From Eulemur rufifrons (lineage: Eukaryota; Chordata; Mammalia; Primates; Lemuridae), in the NCBI RefSeq assembly GCF_041146395.1, contig NC_090989.1:246936843-247000842 (forward strand): a stretch of 64,000 nt of DNA, written 5' to 3'. The translations under genes and the position numbers were made by a program. Below are positions 62,256 through 64,000 of the stretch, piece after piece. The stretch's first letter is position 1; each line of letters opens with the position of its first letter. The notes below the pieces were generated by a model. That model was given only the letters and a program-made list of their open reading frames with translations, had not been told where the DNA came from and searched no databases.

Positions 62256-64000
62256 AGCTTCTCCTGGGCAAGGAACACATAAATATTATATAATAGAAAT
62301 TGTTCTAGTTAGTATTGATAACAGCTATCATGCCCAGATTAAGAAGTATCATAAAAATACCCAATAGATATTACACAAATAAATCAAACTTCTTAGCATT
62401 TCTCTTATGTGTATAAAAAATACTTATCAAACCCATCTAATTTCTCCTGCCTCTATTTCTCTTATTTTCTCACTCATTATAGCATATAGTCCTAAGACCA
62501 GACATGACTTAAGGAGAAAATATTTATAAAGTCTCATCCAAAGTTGAATGAGGGCTTTTTAGTAGCAGTGAATTCTCCCTAAATGTGGTGCTCCAAAGCT
62601 GACTGTGAGACTGTTGAAATCACCCTCTGTACTATGCTGAACCGGTGCTGACAATGCCTTGATGAGGTACAGCCCTGACAAACCAGATGACAGAACTCCC
62701 TTTGTTCCCCATGTTTGGTTCTTGTTCCTTATTATAACTGAGTGCTCCCAGCTCCTGAGAACTGAAGCCCTGCCTCCCTTTTCTAGCATGGCATTCTGAG
62801 CATGCATCATCCAAAGAGAGACTCCCATGTGTTAGGCTCTTGGTCAGCCTGAAGTTCCCACCACAGGAATAGCCGATCCAATCAGACCTCTACAATCAGT
62901 CCTCAGAATAGGCCAGATCCTGCATAGATGAATTGATCTAGAATCACCTCCCAACTATTCCCAACTCACTTGAGCTGTCTTCCTTTAAGTAGCTATGACT
63001 CATAAATTACCTAAACTAAGGCAATAAGGAGGAAAAAAACCTTGAAAAATGCTGATTAGTGGTCCAATTATAAAACTGGAAATTTCATTGACCAAATGTA
63101 CAGGTATTTGGTGTATAGATATTCCTGGTGATCAAAAAAAAATAATCCAGTCATAAGTTTTATTTTTTATATTAAGTTTTTTTTTGGTTTCTAAAATTAA
63201 AACCCACCATAACAGAACACTTAGAAAATAAAGAAAAGCACATAGGAGAAAAATATGCTTTTCTTTCTATAGAATGAGAAAAAACTTAAACAGATCTGTG
63301 ATTTGACCCAGAATGTGTGAATCTTTGTGGTATAATAACTTATGTTCCAGTAGACTTCTATTTTAGTTGATTCTTTCCCCGTAAAATGCAAGAATCTACC
63401 GAGTAACTTCTTCAGACTACTTCACATGTTTCAGGGTCTCATGAATATATTTATTGATCTTTAGATAAACTCTTGGGGATTTTGTCAGTTCTGACATTGA
63501 TTCCCATGTGCAATAGAGGACTTTTCTAGACTTAGAGTTGTGCCTCAATTTTAGCCACTAGTTTGAACTCTAGACCCTCTAAAATAGATCTTAAGACTCT
63601 TCATCAGATTTTTGAAACTTGCTGCTTATTTTCTGAATCAAGTGTATTTGTTCTGCTATGACTGTATTACTTTTGGATTCAAGAAGGTCAGCCAGCAATA
63701 AGTCTGATATTCAACTCTCCCTCTAGCTATCAGACTGTAGAAGGTATTTAAACTTCCACATGGAGAGGAGTATGTTGGGAGGCAGTGCCAGACTTGCTAA
63801 ACTTTAAATTCTTTTTCTTCCTGATTTAAATTTGAGTAAAGTTTTTGTGAACCTCTCACCGTGTAACCACTGAGGATCATTTAATCTCTGTTAGAAATAG
63901 CTGTAAAAACAGGACATTATTTCTACCCCCAAGGAGTTTACAATCCAGCTGGGGAAACAGCCAACATACATGTACAGATATAACCAATGGTATCAGAAAG
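62256..64000. other. No recognised feature
   Basis: Contains a GC-richer patch at 62540-62990 with minus frames of 89 and 60 codons (62559-62828), no domain recognised. It could be an old LTR I cannot name. The remainder to the window end is unique and AT-rich. Confidence 0.4.

Noticed and set aside
62559..62828. Minus-strand frame of 89 codons in a GC-richer patch
   Set aside because: No domain; the patch may be an unnamed old LTR.

Overview
The window is nuclear DNA from a primate, most likely a strepsirrhine (lemur, loris or galago). The sequence is AT-rich and poor in CpG, and it is filled with mammalian interspersed repeats (L2, MIR, MER5/MER20-type hAT elements, MaLR/MLT1 LTRs, ERV1-type LTRs, old L1). 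The primate assignment rests on 7SL-derived Alu elements. The strepsirrhine assignment rests on an Alu monomer at 3320-3451 with the lemur-type 'AGAGTGCTAGGATTACAGG' reading, on two L1 tails (2741-3319 and 41073-41631) whose 3' UTRs look like lemur L1, and on the absence of any AluS/AluY-like copy. The species cannot be fixed by eye.

No protein-coding gene, RNA gene, CpG island or CRISPR array could be supported. Open frames are all short (the longest about 147 codons), have no recognisable domain, and several lie antisense in repeats. The window is best read as intergenic or deep intronic sequence. An exon of an unknown gene could still be hidden in the unassigned stretches.

Layout: 0-9 kb is sparse, with L2/MIR fragments and an Alu-L1 junction at 2.7-3.45 kb. 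9-10.6 kb has old L1, MIR and an Alu inserted into a MIR. 11.0-11.76 kb is a non-repetitive block with duplicated TAATTAACCC motifs, a candidate conserved regulatory element. 15.1-15.5 kb is a MaLR-type solo LTR. 21.6-23.6 kb is decayed antisense L1 ORF2. 25.5 kb is a CR1/L3-like reverse-transcriptase fossil. 25.95-30.07 kb is the most structured part: an L2 element pierced by three ERV1-type solo LTRs with 4-bp target duplications, one of which holds a fourth LTR. 34.7-36.3 kb has two dimeric Alus. 36.3-36.8, 46.2-46.65 and 61.3-61.67 kb are MLT1-type LTRs, all on the plus strand. 41.06-41.64 kb is a 5'-inverted, twin-primed young L1 with a perfect target-site duplication. 48.4-48.8 kb is a second LTR of the 15.1-kb family. 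54.7-55.3 kb is another non-repetitive block of possible regulatory interest.

No new biological system was found. The informative content is the insertion history and a few candidate non-coding regulatory blocks. Family names are from memory of consensus sequences, and exact subfamilies need a RepeatMasker/Dfam run.
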